Origin: Truepera radiovictrix DSM 17093
GTDB taxonomy: Bacteria > Deinococcota > Deinococci > Deinococcales > Trueperaceae
Assembly (NCBI RefSeq): GCF_000092425.1
Contig: NC_014221.1
Location: 2,113,001 to 2,177,000, forward strand
Direction of reading: 5' to 3'
Length of the DNA: 64,000 bases
The translations under genes were made by a program, and so were the position numbers. The notes below the pieces were generated by a model. The model was not told where the DNA came from and made no database searches. It saw only the letters and a list, made by a program, of their open reading frames with translations. Of the stretch, positions 55,563-64,000 are shown piece by piece (position 1 is the stretch's first letter; every line of letters begins with the position of its first letter).

Positions 55563-56915
55563 ATGTCTGGCAAAGTCGGTTTTGTAAGTCTGGGCTGCCC
55601 CAAAGCCCTGGTGGATTCCGAGCGCATCTTGACGCAGCTGCGCGCCGAAGGGTACCGCGTGGTGCCGAGCTACGACGAGGCCGAGGTGGTGGTGGTCAAC
55701 ACCTGCGGCTTTATCACCCCGGCGGTCGAGGAGTCGTTAAACGCCATTGGAGAGGCTTTAGCGCACACCGGCAAGGTGATCGTCACGGGCTGTTTGGGCG
55801 AGCGCCCCGAAAAGATCATGGCGCGGCACCCGAGCGTGCTGGCGGTGACGGGCCAAGCGGACGTCGCGGGCGTGATGGCGGCCGTGCACCGGGTCCTGCC
55901 CCCCGATGACAATCCCTTTACCAGCCTCGTGCCGCCTCAGGGGGTCAAACTCACCCCGCGCCACTACTCGTACCTCAAGATCGCCGAGGGCTGCAACCAC
56001 AAGTGCGCGTTTTGCATCATCCCGCAGCTTCGCGGGCTGCAGGTGTCGCGCGACGCGGGCGAGGTGCTCTACGAAGCGTACCGCCTGGTCGCGAGCGGCA
56101 CCAAAGAGCTCTTGGTGATCGCCCAGGACAGCAGCGCCTACGGCGTAGACCTCCGGCACCGCGAGAGCGCGTTTCAGGGGCGGCAGGTCGCGGCGCACCT
56201 CGTACCGCTCGTCCGGGAGCTCTCGGACATGGGCGCGTGGGTGCGGCTGCACTACGTCTACCCCTACCCGCACGTGCGCGAGCTCATCCCCTTGATGGCC
56301 GAGGGGAAGCTGCTCCCCTACCTCGACGTGCCCCTGCAGCACGCCTCGCCGAAGGTGCTGAGAGCGATGCGGCGGCCCGGCGGCGCCGAGAGCCACCTCA
56401 AGACCATCCGGGCGTGGCGCGCGGTCTGTCCAGAGCTCGCCATCCGCTCGACGTTTATCGTCGGCTTCCCCGGCGAGACGGAGGAGGACTTCGAGCAGCT
56501 TCTGGACTTTTTGCAAGAGGCGCGGCTCGAGCGCGTCGGCGCCTTTACCTATAGCGAGGTGCCCGGCGCAGTCGCCAACGGCTTCCCGGACCAGGTACCC
56601 GAAGCGGTCAAACAGGAGCGGTTCGACCGGCTCATGGCGGTGCAGCAGCGCATCAGCTTGGAGAAAAACCAGGCGAAGGTCGGTCGGGTGCTCGAGGTTA
56701 TCGTCGACGACTACGGCGAGCTGCCGGGCGAGGTCGTCGGCCGCACCAAAGCCGACGCCCCCGGCATCGACGGCACCGTGCTCGCTACGGGCGACGGGAC
56801 GACCAAGATCGGCGACATCGTGAGGGTCAAGGTGACCGGCGCGACCGCCTATGACCTCTCGGGCGAGGTCGTCTCGCAGGTCCCGTGGCGGCCGAACGTG
56901 CTGACGCTGGCCTAA
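55563..56915 (+). CDS. rimO: ribosomal protein S12 methylthiotransferase RimO
   Basis: 450 residues. Radical SAM enzyme that adds a methylthio group to an Asp of ribosomal protein S12. Order: N-terminal MTTase domain ([27 protein letters not shown] with three iron-sulphur Cys), radical SAM core with C-x3-C-x2-C in [16 protein letters not shown], and a C-terminal TRAM domain. Start ATG 55563 is set by GGAG five bases upstream. The hairpin/T-run in the leader suggests regulated read-through. Confidence 0.95.
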   Translation: MSGKVGFVSLGCPKALVDSERILTQLRAEGYRVVPSYDEAEVVVVNTCGFITPAVEESLNAIGEALAHTGKVIVTGCLGERPEKIMARHPSVLAVTGQADVAGVMAAVHRVLPPDDNPFTSLVPPQGVKLTPRHYSYLKIAEGCNHKCAFCIIPQLRGLQVSRDAGEVLYEAYRLVASGTKELLVIAQDSSAYGVDLRHRESAFQGRQVAAHLVPLVRELSDMGAWVRLHYVYPYPHVRELIPLMAEGKLLPYLDVPLQHASPKVLRAMRRPGGAESHLKTIRAWRAVCPELAIRSTFIVGFPGETEEDFEQLLDFLQEARLERVGAFTYSEVPGAVANGFPDQVPEAVKQERFDRLMAVQQRISLEKNQAKVGRVLEVIVDDYGELPGEVVGRTKADAPGIDGTVLATGDGTTKIGDIVRVKVTGATAYDLSGEVVSQVPWRPNVLTLA

Positions 56916-57216
56916 GCGCGGGCGCCTATAGCGGTTTATGCAGCAGGTAGCGTCTGGTTAGAGACGCTCGCACCTTGATAAGCAGAGAAGAGGCCGCTCG
57001 GTCTGCACGTTCCGAGAGGCTACCGGTAGCACGTTCTGTGACCTGTTAGGAGACACCGATCGCGAAGGGGCGCTCGGCACCCCCGAAAGGTGTGTACGCG
57101 ACCCGTCTAGGACTGGCTGTAACCTGGCTGTGCTGGCTACCGATCCGGCGCGCGTGACGTGCGTCTCACGCCGCACGGGGTGCGCGTCTTAGGGTAAGGC
57201 GAAGGAGCTCGACCCG
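56916..57216. other. intergenic, nothing recognised
   Basis: About 300 bases, lower GC than the genes. Many short inverted pieces but no convincing terminator, RNA gene or reading frame. A GAAGGAG near 57200 belongs to the next small gene. Confidence 0.35.
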
Positions 57217-57462
57217 ATGGCCCAGCCCGCTGCGCGCACCCCCCGCCGCACCCTGAGCGCCGACGACCTAGGCACGCTCATCCGCCTCGTCTCCGAGGGT
57301 TACGTGGTGACCTACCGAGGCTCGAGCCTCAAGGTGCGGCGGCGCTACCGCAGGCTGATCGTCGCCCTTGAAAAGCGCCGCGCACAGGAGCTGAGCGTCG
57401 AGGTGACCGCTAGAGGATCTTCGACAAAAACAGCTTCGTCCGCTCCTCCTGCGGGTTCGTAA
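57217..57462 (+). CDS. small basic hypothetical protein, 3' end antisense to aapP
   Basis: 81 residues, Arg-rich in the middle ([18 protein letters not shown]). GAAGGAG lies ten bases before the ATG. The last 53 bases overlap the end of the opposite aapP gene, so the C-terminal 16 residues read non-natural sequence and may be a recent extension after loss of the original stop. No family recognised. Confidence 0.4.
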   Translation: MAQPAARTPRRTLSADDLGTLIRLVSEGYVVTYRGSSLKVRRRYRRLIVALEKRRAQELSVEVTARGSSTKTASSAPPAGS

Positions 57463-58204
57463 AGAAGTGCTCGGGCGTGCCGACCTCGACGATCTGCCCC
57501 CTATCCATAAAGATCACCCGGTCACCGACCTCGCGGGCAAAGCCCATCTCGTGCGTCACCACGATCATGGTGATCCCCTCTTTGGCCAGGTTGACCATAA
57601 CTTGCAGCACCTCGCCGATCACCTCGGGGTCAAGGGCCGAGGTCGGTTCGTCGAAGAGCATCACCTTGGGTTCCATCGTGAGCGCGCGGGCGATGGCGAC
57701 GCGCTGCTGCTGACCACCTGAGAGCTGCCCCGGGTACTTGTTGGCCTGCTCGGGGATGCCGACTTTTTCGAGAAAGTAGCGGGCGCGCTCCTCGGCTTTC
57801 GACCGCCGCCACTTGCGCACCCGGATGGGCGCCAAGGTGATGTTGTCCAAAACCGTCAGGTGCGGGAAGAGGTTGAACTGCTGAAACACCATCCCGGTTT
57901 CGCGGCGGATCTGATCGATCTTTTTGACGTCATCGGTGAGCTCGATGCCGTCGACGACGATCTTCCCCTCTTGGTGCTCCTCGAGCCGGTTGATGCACCG
58001 GATCAGGGTCGATTTGCCCGACCCCGACGGCCCGATAATCACCACCACCTCCCCTTTGTTGACCGACAGGTTGATGTCTTTAAGGACGTGAAAGTCGCCG
58101 TACCACTTGTTGAGCCCTTCGATCTCGATGATGCGGCTCCCCCCCGCGGGGGCGTCCGCGCGCACGTTTTTGGTCTCTTTAGCTTCGGAGACGACCGTAA
58201 CCAT
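57410..58204 (-). CDS. aapP: amino acid ABC transporter ATP-binding protein
   Basis: 264 residues, GlnQ/AapP family. Walker [11 protein letters not shown]-loop [11 protein letters not shown], signature [13 protein letters not shown], Walker [14 protein letters not shown] and H-loop VVTHE are intact; the PTSALDPE and QQQRV forms are those of polar amino acid uptake ATPases. It is the last gene of the aapJ-Q-M-P operon, eight bases after aapM, with AGGAGGAG before the ATG. Confidence 0.95.
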   Translation of the reverse strand: MVTVVSEAKETKNVRADAPAGGSRIIEIEGLNKWYGDFHVLKDINLSVNKGEVVVIIGPSGSGKSTLIRCINRLEEHQEGKIVVDGIELTDDVKKIDQIRRETGMVFQQFNLFPHLTVLDNITLAPIRVRKWRRSKAEERARYFLEKVGIPEQANKYPGQLSGGQQQRVAIARALTMEPKVMLFDEPTSALDPEVIGEVLQVMVNLAKEGITMIVVTHEMGFAREVGDRVIFMDRGQIVEVGTPEHFFTNPQEERTKLFLSKIL

Positions 58205-58212
58205 CTCTCCTC

Positions 58213-59439
58213 CTAACGCGTGCCGACGCCCAACTCTTTCTCGAGCTGCCGGCTCGCCACACTCATCCGGTAAGCGAAAAACCAGTACACCACGGCCAAA
58301 AAGAGGGAGAGCTCGAGGCGTATACCGCCGACGACCTGCAACGAGGCGTTTTGCTGCGCGACGATGTTGTGCACCTGAAAAAAGTCCGCCAACCCGACGA
58401 TCAGCACCAGCGAGGTGTCCTTAAAGAGCCCGATCGCCTGCCCGACGATCGCCGGGATCACCGCCTTGAGCGCCTGCGGCAGGATAATGAGCCGCATCGC
58501 TTGCCACCCCGAGAGCCCCAGAGCCCGCGCCGCCTCGCTCTGCCCCTTGGGCACGGCTTGAAGCCCGCCGCGCACGTTCTCCGCCATGTACGCCGCCGAA
58601 AAGAGCGTGAGCGCCACCAGCGCCCGCGTCAGCGCGCTCACCCGCTCCGGACCGACGTTGAAGATGAGGGGCACCATGAGCGAGGCGATAAAGAGCCAAG
58701 AGATAAGGGGCGCCCCGCGGATGATCTCGATGTAGGCGATGCAAAAGAGCTTGATCGCCGGCAGCTTGCTGCGGCGCCCCAGCGCGAGGGCGACGCCGAT
58801 GGGAAAACTCACCCCGATCCCCACGAACGAGAGCACGAAGGTGAGCATCATCCCGCCCCACTCGCGGGTCGGGACGACGCGCCAGGGGCCCGAACGCACC
58901 CCCGGCAGCCCGTAGAGGAGGAAAAACGCCCCCACGAAGGCCGCCGCCCAGAGCCAGGGGAGCGCCCGTTTGAGCGGTGCCGAACCCTGCAGGGCGCTGC
59001 CGAGGGCAAACCCGAGCACCGTCGCCACGCTCACCCCGACGTACGGCCAACGCACGCTCTCCCAAAAGAGCAGCGCCACGAGCGTGAGGAAAAAGACCAG
59101 AGCAGCGAACTGCCAGAACACCCCGCGGAAGATGCGCCCGACCCCGTCGGTCGCGGCGCCCGCCGAAAGGCCGAGCAGCAGCATCCCCACCCCGACCGCG
59201 GCGAGCGGGCGCCAGAGCAGTTCGGCGGGGTAGCGAAAGACCGCGAAGAGCCGGAGGTTGTTCCACACCTGCTGCCACGACGCGCCCAGGAACACCCAGC
59301 TGAGCAGCCCGTAGAGGAGCCAGGCCAGAAGCGCCGCGACGAGCACCGTGGTGATCGCGTTCGGCAGCGAGCTAAAGAGGTTTTTGCGCAGCCACGCGCC
59401 GGCGCCCGTCTGCACCGTAGGGGGGGGACGCGCGACCAC
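58213..59439 (-). CDS. aapM: amino acid ABC transporter permease (AapM type)
   Basis: 408 residues. Several N-terminal TM segments (extra relative to minimal HisM-type permeases, as is usual in AapM) precede the permease core with its EAA loop [20 protein letters not shown]. The GTG start is one base after the aapQ stop, so tightly coupled. With AapQ it forms the transmembrane channel of a broad-specificity L-amino acid importer. Confidence 0.92.
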   Translation of the reverse strand: MVARPPPTVQTGAGAWLRKNLFSSLPNAITTVLVAALLAWLLYGLLSWVFLGASWQQVWNNLRLFAVFRYPAELLWRPLAAVGVGMLLLGLSAGAATDGVGRIFRGVFWQFAALVFFLTLVALLFWESVRWPYVGVSVATVLGFALGSALQGSAPLKRALPWLWAAAFVGAFFLLYGLPGVRSGPWRVVPTREWGGMMLTFVLSFVGIGVSFPIGVALALGRRSKLPAIKLFCIAYIEIIRGAPLISWLFIASLMVPLIFNVGPERVSALTRALVALTLFSAAYMAENVRGGLQAVPKGQSEAARALGLSGWQAMRLIILPQALKAVIPAIVGQAIGLFKDTSLVLIVGLADFFQVHNIVAQQNASLQVVGGIRLELSLFLAVVYWFFAYRMSVASRQLEKELGVGTR

Positions 59440-59440
59440 C

Positions 59441-61291
59441 TTAACGCTCCACCAGCGCGAGGCGCTCGTTGACGATATTCAGGATAAAGGCGAAGATCAG
59501 GCTGATCGTCAAGTACCCCGCGATGATGATCAAGATGATCGGCACGGTCGCCCCCGTCTGGTTGGCGACAATGCGCCCGATCGCAAAAAAGTCGGGGTAG
59601 GTAATTAGCAGCGCCAAAGACGAGTTTTTCGTGAGGTTGAGGTACTGGCTAATCAGCGGGGGCAAGATGATGCGCAGCGCCTGCGGAAAGACGACCAGGT
59701 TAAAGGTCTGCGCGTCGCTCAATCCGAGCGACTTGGCCGCCTCGCGCTGCCCTTTGTTGACCGCCTGGATCCCGCCGCGGACGATCTCGGCGATAAACGA
59801 CGCCGTGTAGATCACAAGCCCCAACAGCAGCGCCATAAAAGCCGCCGTGAGCCGGACGCCCCCCTCGTAGTCGGAGCGGGGGATCGTCGGCACGCTGAGC
59901 ACCAAGGGGCCGGTCGGCAACACCTCGACGGTCGCTTCTAATGCCCCCGTCTCCGCCGCCTCATCACCGCTAGCGGTCGGCGTGCGCGGCGCTCCGAAGA
60001 GCGCCGCGGGGCTCGCCGACGCCGCCGGCGGGGGCGCCGCCTCGGCCTCCGCCGTCTCCGCCGCCCCCCCGGCGCCGACCGGCTCGAACTGCGGCATCCG
60101 GAACTGCCCGTTGCGGTCGGCGACCACGCGGCGCTCAAAGTTCTCGACTGTCAACACGAGCGGCACGCCGTTAAACCCCGTGCCCGCCTCGCTCACCTCT
60201 TCGCCGGGGTCGTACTCGCCGTTGCCGTTGCGGTCTTCGTACAAAAAACCCGACGACGGGAAGTTGAGGTAGTGGATGCTGAGGCGCGACGCCGCATCGC
60301 TCTCGGGGTCGGCGAAGGTGACCTCGGCGGCGCCGACTTCGTGGTCGCGCAGCGCCGGAAAGCGAAAGGAGCTGTAGACGCGGCGCCGCGACTCGTTAAA
60401 GCTCTGCGTGATGTCACGCAGCTGCCCCTCGGGGATGGTGACGCGCACAGCGGCGTAGGGCAAAAAGCGCGACGAGCCCCCCTCCCCCTCGACGAACACG
60501 GTCCCGCGCCCCCGGTCCGGCAGGTAGTTCGTAGAGGTCGGCGGGAGCTCGGACGTCCTTTCGGTCACCACGTAGCCCACGGCGGCGAGCCCGAGCGCCG
60601 CCACCAGGGGCAAGAGCCACGGGTTGCCGGGGCGCTCGGAGCGCCGGATCTGCACCCACCGCACCCAGACGAGGAGGACAAAGAGCGCCACGGCGCCCAC
60701 GAGCCACGGCACCCAGGCCGAAAAGCTGTACGACGGGTAGAGCCAGGGGAGCGCCAGGCCAACCTGGCTGAAGTACGCCCCGCCGGGGAGCTCGATAGGG
60801 CCCGAGATGCGCGGGGGCAGGGGTACGAGCACCGCGAAAAACCAGAACACCAGCTGCACCGCCAAGGGGGTGTTGCGGATCGTCTCGACGTAGATCGAGG
60901 CGATCTGCCGGAGCAGCCAGTTCGACGAGAGCCGCATCACCCCCACCAAGATGCCGAGGAGCGTCGCGAGCACCACCCCGACGAGCGACACCTTGAGGGT
61001 GTTTAACACCCCCACCCAGAGCGCCCGCGCATAGGTGTCTGCGGTGTTGTACCGGATGGGCGACTCGCCGATGGGGATACCCGCGCGCGCGCGCAAAAAG
61101 TTGAAGTTGGCGGGGATGTTGGCGCGCTCTAAAGCCGTCGTGACGTTGTTGTAGAGGACCCAAAAGCCCATCACCACGAGGGCCAGAAAGATAAGTTGCG
61201 CCAAGATACCGATCACTTTGACGTTGCGGTAAAACGGGATGCGTTCTTTGCCCCCGGTGGGCCGTATCGACCGCGTTGCCACGCTTTTCAC
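59441..61291 (-). CDS. aapQ: amino acid ABC transporter permease AapQ with inserted domain
   Basis: 616 residues, roughly 200 more than ordinary AapQ. TM segments are in 25-245 and 475-610; the permease EAA loop (KGQREAAKSLGLSDAQTFNL) is at 513-532. Between them, about residues 245-470 form an extracytoplasmic insertion with an EF-hand-like loop DRNGNGEYDPGE (353-364: Asp, Asn, Asn, Gly, Tyr, Glu at positions 1, 3, 5, 6, 8, 12), a CNA/SdrD-like strand pattern (VVADRNGQFRMP), and an Ala/Pro/Glu-rich linker. The start at 61291 lies in an AGGGAGG context; upstream is a hairpin after aapJ. Confidence 0.9.
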   Translation of the reverse strand: MKSVATRSIRPTGGKERIPFYRNVKVIGILAQLIFLALVVMGFWVLYNNVTTALERANIPANFNFLRARAGIPIGESPIRYNTADTYARALWVGVLNTLKVSLVGVVLATLLGILVGVMRLSSNWLLRQIASIYVETIRNTPLAVQLVFWFFAVLVPLPPRISGPIELPGGAYFSQVGLALPWLYPSYSFSAWVPWLVGAVALFVLLVWVRWVQIRRSERPGNPWLLPLVAALGLAAVGYVVTERTSELPPTSTNYLPDRGRGTVFVEGEGGSSRFLPYAAVRVTIPEGQLRDITQSFNESRRRVYSSFRFPALRDHEVGAAEVTFADPESDAASRLSIHYLNFPSSGFLYEDRNGNGEYDPGEEVSEAGTGFNGVPLVLTVENFERRVVADRNGQFRMPQFEPVGAGGAAETAEAEAAPPPAASASPAALFGAPRTPTASGDEAAETGALEATVEVLPTGPLVLSVPTIPRSDYEGGVRLTAAFMALLLGLVIYTASFIAEIVRGGIQAVNKGQREAAKSLGLSDAQTFNLVVFPQALRIILPPLISQYLNLTKNSSLALLITYPDFFAIGRIVANQTGATVPIILIIIAGYLTISLIFAFILNIVNERLALVER

Positions 61292-61488
61292 CTCCCTCGG
61301 CGCCGTGCGCCCCTAAACCCAGCGCTGCAGTTTAAGCCCCCTCGTCCCGCGCCGCGTCGGCGGTAGCGTCGTTGCTCCCGCTACTGCGAGAGGCGGCGCC
61401 ACGGAACGCTGCTGCAAAGACCATCTCGAAGGGCATGCACAGCTTAGATACTTAGACAAGAGGCCGTACCTGCTACGAGAACCGAAAC

Positions 61489-61517
61489 GGGGGCAGCGAC
61501 GCTGGGCCGCCGCCCCC
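61489..61517 (-). terminator. stem-loop between aapJ and aapQ
   Basis: GGGGGC and GCCCCC with a further three pairs form a stem of about nine pairs with one mismatch, 28 bases after the aapJ stop (- strand). No T-run. A hairpin directly after the binding-protein gene is a common way to hold its mRNA level above the permease genes. Confidence 0.6.
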
Positions 61518-61544
61518 ATCAGGGACCCTCTGGTCGCTTCGCGT

Positions 61545-62564
61545 TTACCTAAAGGGCATGCCGTAGATGAGCCCGCCCTCGTAGTACTGCGCGTTGAGGC
61601 CGCGCGGGATGTTGAAGGGGGTGCCTTCGCCCAGGTTGCGCTCGTAGATCTCGCCGTAGTTACCGACCGCTTCGATGGCGGTAGCGATCGCGTCGGCCTC
61701 GAGCCCGATCTGCTCGACCGCGCTCGGTTCGGCGCCGAGGATGCGCTGGATGTTGGGGTTCGTCGAGGTCTCGGCGAGCTCGCGCACGTTTTCAGAGGTG
61801 ATGCCGTACTCCTCGGCCTCCATCAGCCCGAAGATCACCCACTTCACCACGTCGTACCACTCGTCGTCGCCGTGCAGCACCGCCGGGGCGAGGGGTTCTT
61901 TGGAGATGGTCGCGTCTAAGATGCGGTGCTCTTCGGGGTCGCTCAGCGAGATGAGCAGGCTCGCCAACCCCGACTTGTCGGTCGTCCAGGCGTCGACCGC
62001 CCCGTCGTCGTAAGCGGCGACGAGCTGGTCGGAGGTTTCAAAGATCACCGGCTCGTACTGGATGTCGAGCGCCGACATCACGTCGGCCAAGTTGAGCTCG
62101 GTGGTGGTGCCCGACTGCACCCCGATGCGGCGGCCCTCGAGGTCCTCCAGCGACTCGATCCCCGAATCGCGCCGGACCATAAAGCCCTGGCCGTCGTAGA
62201 AGATGACGGGGCCGAAGTTGAGGCCGACTTCGGTGTCGCGGCTGCTCGTCCAGGTGGTGTTGCGGATCAGCACGTCGACCTCGCCCGTCTGCACCGCCGT
62301 AAAGCGCTCCTGCGCCGAGAGCGGCCGGTAGGTCACCGCGTCCGCGTCACCGAGCACGGCCGCGGCGATCGCCTTGCAGAAGTCGACGTCGAAACCCTCG
62401 TGCTCACCCTCCTCGTTGACCGTCCCAAAGCCCGGCAGCACGTCGTTGACGCCACACACCAGCGAACCGCGGTTACGCACCTCGGCGAGTTTGCCCTGCG
62501 CCTGCGCGACCGTAAAGGAGGCGATAAGAACACATAGCGCGCTACCGACGAACCATTTCCGCAT
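61545..62564 (-). CDS. aapJ: amino acid ABC transporter substrate-binding protein
   Basis: 339 residues. Signal peptide ending AQA-QGK, then a periplasmic type II solute-binding fold (RGSLVCGVNDVLPGFG, EGFDVDFCKAIAAAVLGDAD). It captures L-amino acids outside the cell and hands them to AapQ/AapM. AAAGGGGA precedes the ATG at 62564. First gene of the aap operon. Confidence 0.93.
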   Translation of the reverse strand: MRKWFVGSALCVLIASFTVAQAQGKLAEVRNRGSLVCGVNDVLPGFGTVNEEGEHEGFDVDFCKAIAAAVLGDADAVTYRPLSAQERFTAVQTGEVDVLIRNTTWTSSRDTEVGLNFGPVIFYDGQGFMVRRDSGIESLEDLEGRRIGVQSGTTTELNLADVMSALDIQYEPVIFETSDQLVAAYDDGAVDAWTTDKSGLASLLISLSDPEEHRILDATISKEPLAPAVLHGDDEWYDVVKWVIFGLMEAEEYGITSENVRELAETSTNPNIQRILGAEPSAVEQIGLEADAIATAIEAVGNYGEIYERNLGEGTPFNIPRGLNAQYYEGGLIYGMPFR

Positions 62565-62597
62565 GTTTTCCCCTTTCACGTTTGGTGCTTGCCGACT

Positions 62598-62627
62598 ACC
62601 TTACCGTTTCGCCCGCCCCCTTGTAAA
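62598..62627 (-). promoter_or_regulatory. promoter of the aap operon
   Basis: On the - strand TTTACA (62622-62627) and TAAGGT (62598-62603) are 18 bases apart, and the aapJ ATG is about 30 bases beyond, leaving room for the AAAGGGGA Shine-Dalgarno. Confidence 0.55.
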
Positions 62628-62788
62628 GCTGTCAGGCGCTGCTTCGCACGTTGTCCCTGCGCGAGGGGGCCCCCGGATAAAAATACACCAAAAAGGGGCG
62701 CGCCGTTTGAGATGATGCGGTGCGCCGTACACGTTTCGGGTGACGCGGCGCCATGGGCATGGGCCACCCGGGTGCAGCGGCGTAGATA

Positions 62789-62849
62789 GCGAACCCCTAC
62801 CGCAGCTTAGCCCTCCTCTCGTGAGGGCTAGCTAGGGTAGGGGTTTCGC
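62789..62849. terminator. nested inverted repeat downstream of the V-ATPase genes
   Basis: Outer arms GCGAACCCCTACC (62789-62801) and GGTAGGGGTTTCGC (62836-62849) enclose an inner hairpin TAGCCCTC-CTCTCGT-GAGGGCTA (62808-62830). One or two unpaired bases interrupt the outer arm. There is no long T-run. Position fits the end of the V-ATPase transcript on the - strand. Confidence 0.65.
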
Positions 62850-62873
62850 AGCGGGCGCGACGTTACGGCCGGT

Positions 62874-63578
62874 TCAGCCCACCTGCGCGGTCGCTTCCGG
62901 CGGGCCCGAGCGCTGCGCCTTGCCCTCCGTGCGCGCGCCTTCTTGCGCCTCGGCCTCCTCACGGGCGTCGAGCTTCGCCTTGATGCGCTTTAACACCGTG
63001 ATCTCTTCGAGCGCGCGCTGATCCAAAACGCTGCGGATGTCTTTGATCTGCTGCGCTACCCCGGGGATGACGATCTGCTCGAGCGCATTGACGCGGCGCG
63101 AGGTCTTTTTGATCTCCTCGCCAACCAGGCGCAAGCGCGTCTCGGTCGCGGCGACCCGGACGAGCGCCTCGGTGAGCGCCCGAAACTGCGAGGCGGCCTC
63201 GAGCGTACGCGCCCCCGCCCCGACGGGCGAAAAGGGGAGCGAACGGTCAAAGGTCGGCGGTTGCACCTGTGGCACCTTGACCCCGAAGAGGTTTTCAACC
63301 TTGACGTCAAGATCAAGCCCCGTCCGAGCGGCGAGGCTGAGGCTCTCGACCGCCTCGGGGCCGTCCCACGCTTTGGCGAGAAACAGGCTAAAGTACGCCT
63401 CGCGGCCCGCTTGGTTGAGCGCGCGGCGCGCCTTTAAAGAGGCCTGCACGAGGCTAAAAAACTCGCCGATGAGCGCGTCACGTTTGCGCTTTAAGAGGTC
63501 GGCGCCGCGGTTGGCGAGCTTGAGCTGCTCGCGGCGCTGCAGCAGATTGGATCGGGTCGGGGCGATCGTTTCGGCCAT
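62874..63578 (-). CDS. atpD: V-type ATP synthase subunit D
   Basis: 234 residues, the central-stalk D subunit of the A/V-type ATPase. The opening PTRSNLLQRREQLKLANRG and the coiled-coil halves with a central hinge are typical. It is the rotor shaft that links the ion-driven ring to the catalytic A3B3 head. AAAGGAG lies before the ATG. It follows subunit B, as in Thermus and Deinococcus. Confidence 0.93.
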   Translation of the reverse strand: MAETIAPTRSNLLQRREQLKLANRGADLLKRKRDALIGEFFSLVQASLKARRALNQAGREAYFSLFLAKAWDGPEAVESLSLAARTGLDLDVKVENLFGVKVPQVQPPTFDRSLPFSPVGAGARTLEAASQFRALTEALVRVAATETRLRLVGEEIKKTSRRVNALEQIVIPGVAQQIKDIRSVLDQRALEEITVLKRIKAKLDAREEAEAQEGARTEGKAQRSGPPEATAQVG

Positions 63579-63647
63579 GGTTCTCCTTTTGCCGTCGTCA
63601 CGCGTCGGGGGTCAGCAGCACACCGCCCCCCGACCGGACGCTGACGA

Positions 63648-64000
63648 CTAGATGCCCTTTCGCGCTCCCCACAGCTCGTCCATCTTGGCGCCGTAGTACT
63701 TGTCGATCTGGTCGCGCGAGAGCCGGGTGAGCTCGCTCTTGGGCAGCATCGACAGGATCGACCAGGCGATGTCGAGCGACTGCTCGATGGAGCGGTCCTC
63801 GGAGCCCTGGTTGATAAAGTGCTTTTCAAAGGCGTCGGCGAACTTGAGGTAGAGCTTGTCGTTCTCCGACAGGGCGTCCTCACCGGTGATCGCCACCAAC
63901 CGCCGCAGGTCGAGGCCGTTGGCGTAGGCCGACTGGAGCTGGTCGGCGATGTTTTTGTGGTCGGCGCGCGTCTTGCCCTTGCCGATCCCGTTATTCATGA
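63648..64000 (-). CDS. atpB: V-type ATP synthase subunit B (C-terminal part, cut by window edge)
   Basis: Only the last 117 or so codons are in the window; the gene continues beyond 64000. The C-terminal domain of the non-catalytic B subunit is recognisable (DHKNIADQLQSAYANG, RRLVAITGEDALSENDKLYL, INQGSEDRSIEQSLDIAW). It ends with LWGARKGI 69 bases before atpD. Confidence 0.92.
   Translation of the reverse strand, partial: MNNGIGKGKTRADHKNIADQLQSAYANGLDLRRLVAITGEDALSENDKLYLKFADAFEKHFINQGSEDRSIEQSLDIAWSILSMLPKSELTRLSRDQIDKYYGAKMDELWGARKGI

Overview
The window reads as ordinary chromosome from a high-GC, non-pathogenic-looking bacterium of the Deinococcota (Deinococcus-Thermus). The closest fit from memory is a Truepera-type organism, but that is inference and no search was run. 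Three things point this way. V-type (A/V) ATPase subunits B and D lie at the right edge where most bacteria carry F-type genes. Many genes have a TANNNT -10 box only 5-8 nt before the start codon, the leaderless arrangement known from Deinococcus. The UvrC, HflX and RecQ proteins are in the style of that phylum. No phage, insertion sequence, CRISPR array, tRNA or rRNA was found.

Layout. 1-5.2 kb: a small coiled-coil protein, a universal stress protein, a VIT/CCC1 metal transporter, a lipoprotein alpha/beta hydrolase and TyrRS. 5.2-5.95 kb: a repeat-rich intergenic region with CTAG-rich repeats and a 43-bp tandem array. 5.95-13.2 kb: oxidative pentose phosphate genes gnd-zwf, two DedA proteins, UvrC and an amino-acid permease. 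13.3-19.4 kb: a sugar-uptake operon (two ABC permeases, binding protein, GH4 alpha-galactosidase-like enzyme, LacI regulator) with a clear promoter and palindromic operator. 19.4-29.6 kb: M3 oligopeptidase, a GGDEF-GAF-HD-GYP signalling protein, a membrane protein, thiolase, PncB and HflX. 29.8-37.7 kb: PsuG, a RodZ-like protein, a split ABC exporter with a DUF2207 protein between permease and ATPase, DUF423 and a ferritin-like DUF892 protein.

38-42.4 kb: a four-gene operon of a circularly permuted ATP-grasp enzyme, an alpha-E protein and two transglutaminase-fold proteins. This is the most system-like and least understood unit here. 42.9-48.3 kb: GluQ-RS, 3-hydroxybutyrate dehydrogenase, the agmatine-to-putrescine pair aguA-aguB and a LysM/M23 cell-wall peptidase. 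48.5-56.9 kb: RecQ coupled to a phosphoesterase, an orphan protein, a Yip1 protein, FolC-YceH, a frameshifted gene remnant and RimO. 57.2-62.6 kb: an Aap-type amino-acid ABC transporter whose AapQ permease carries a large inserted domain with an EF-hand-like loop. 62.9-64 kb: V-ATPase subunits D and B (cut by the window edge).

Most notable items: hflX appears to start at an AUC codon behind a strong Shine-Dalgarno; the ATP-grasp/alpha-E/transglutaminase operon, whose alpha-E protein has a glutamine-rich tail; the AapQ insertion; the many leaderless promoters; two matched arrays of five heptamers; and the 43-bp tandem array before gnd. Starts were moved from the longest open frame wherever a ribosome-binding site, a -10 box or family length decided it.
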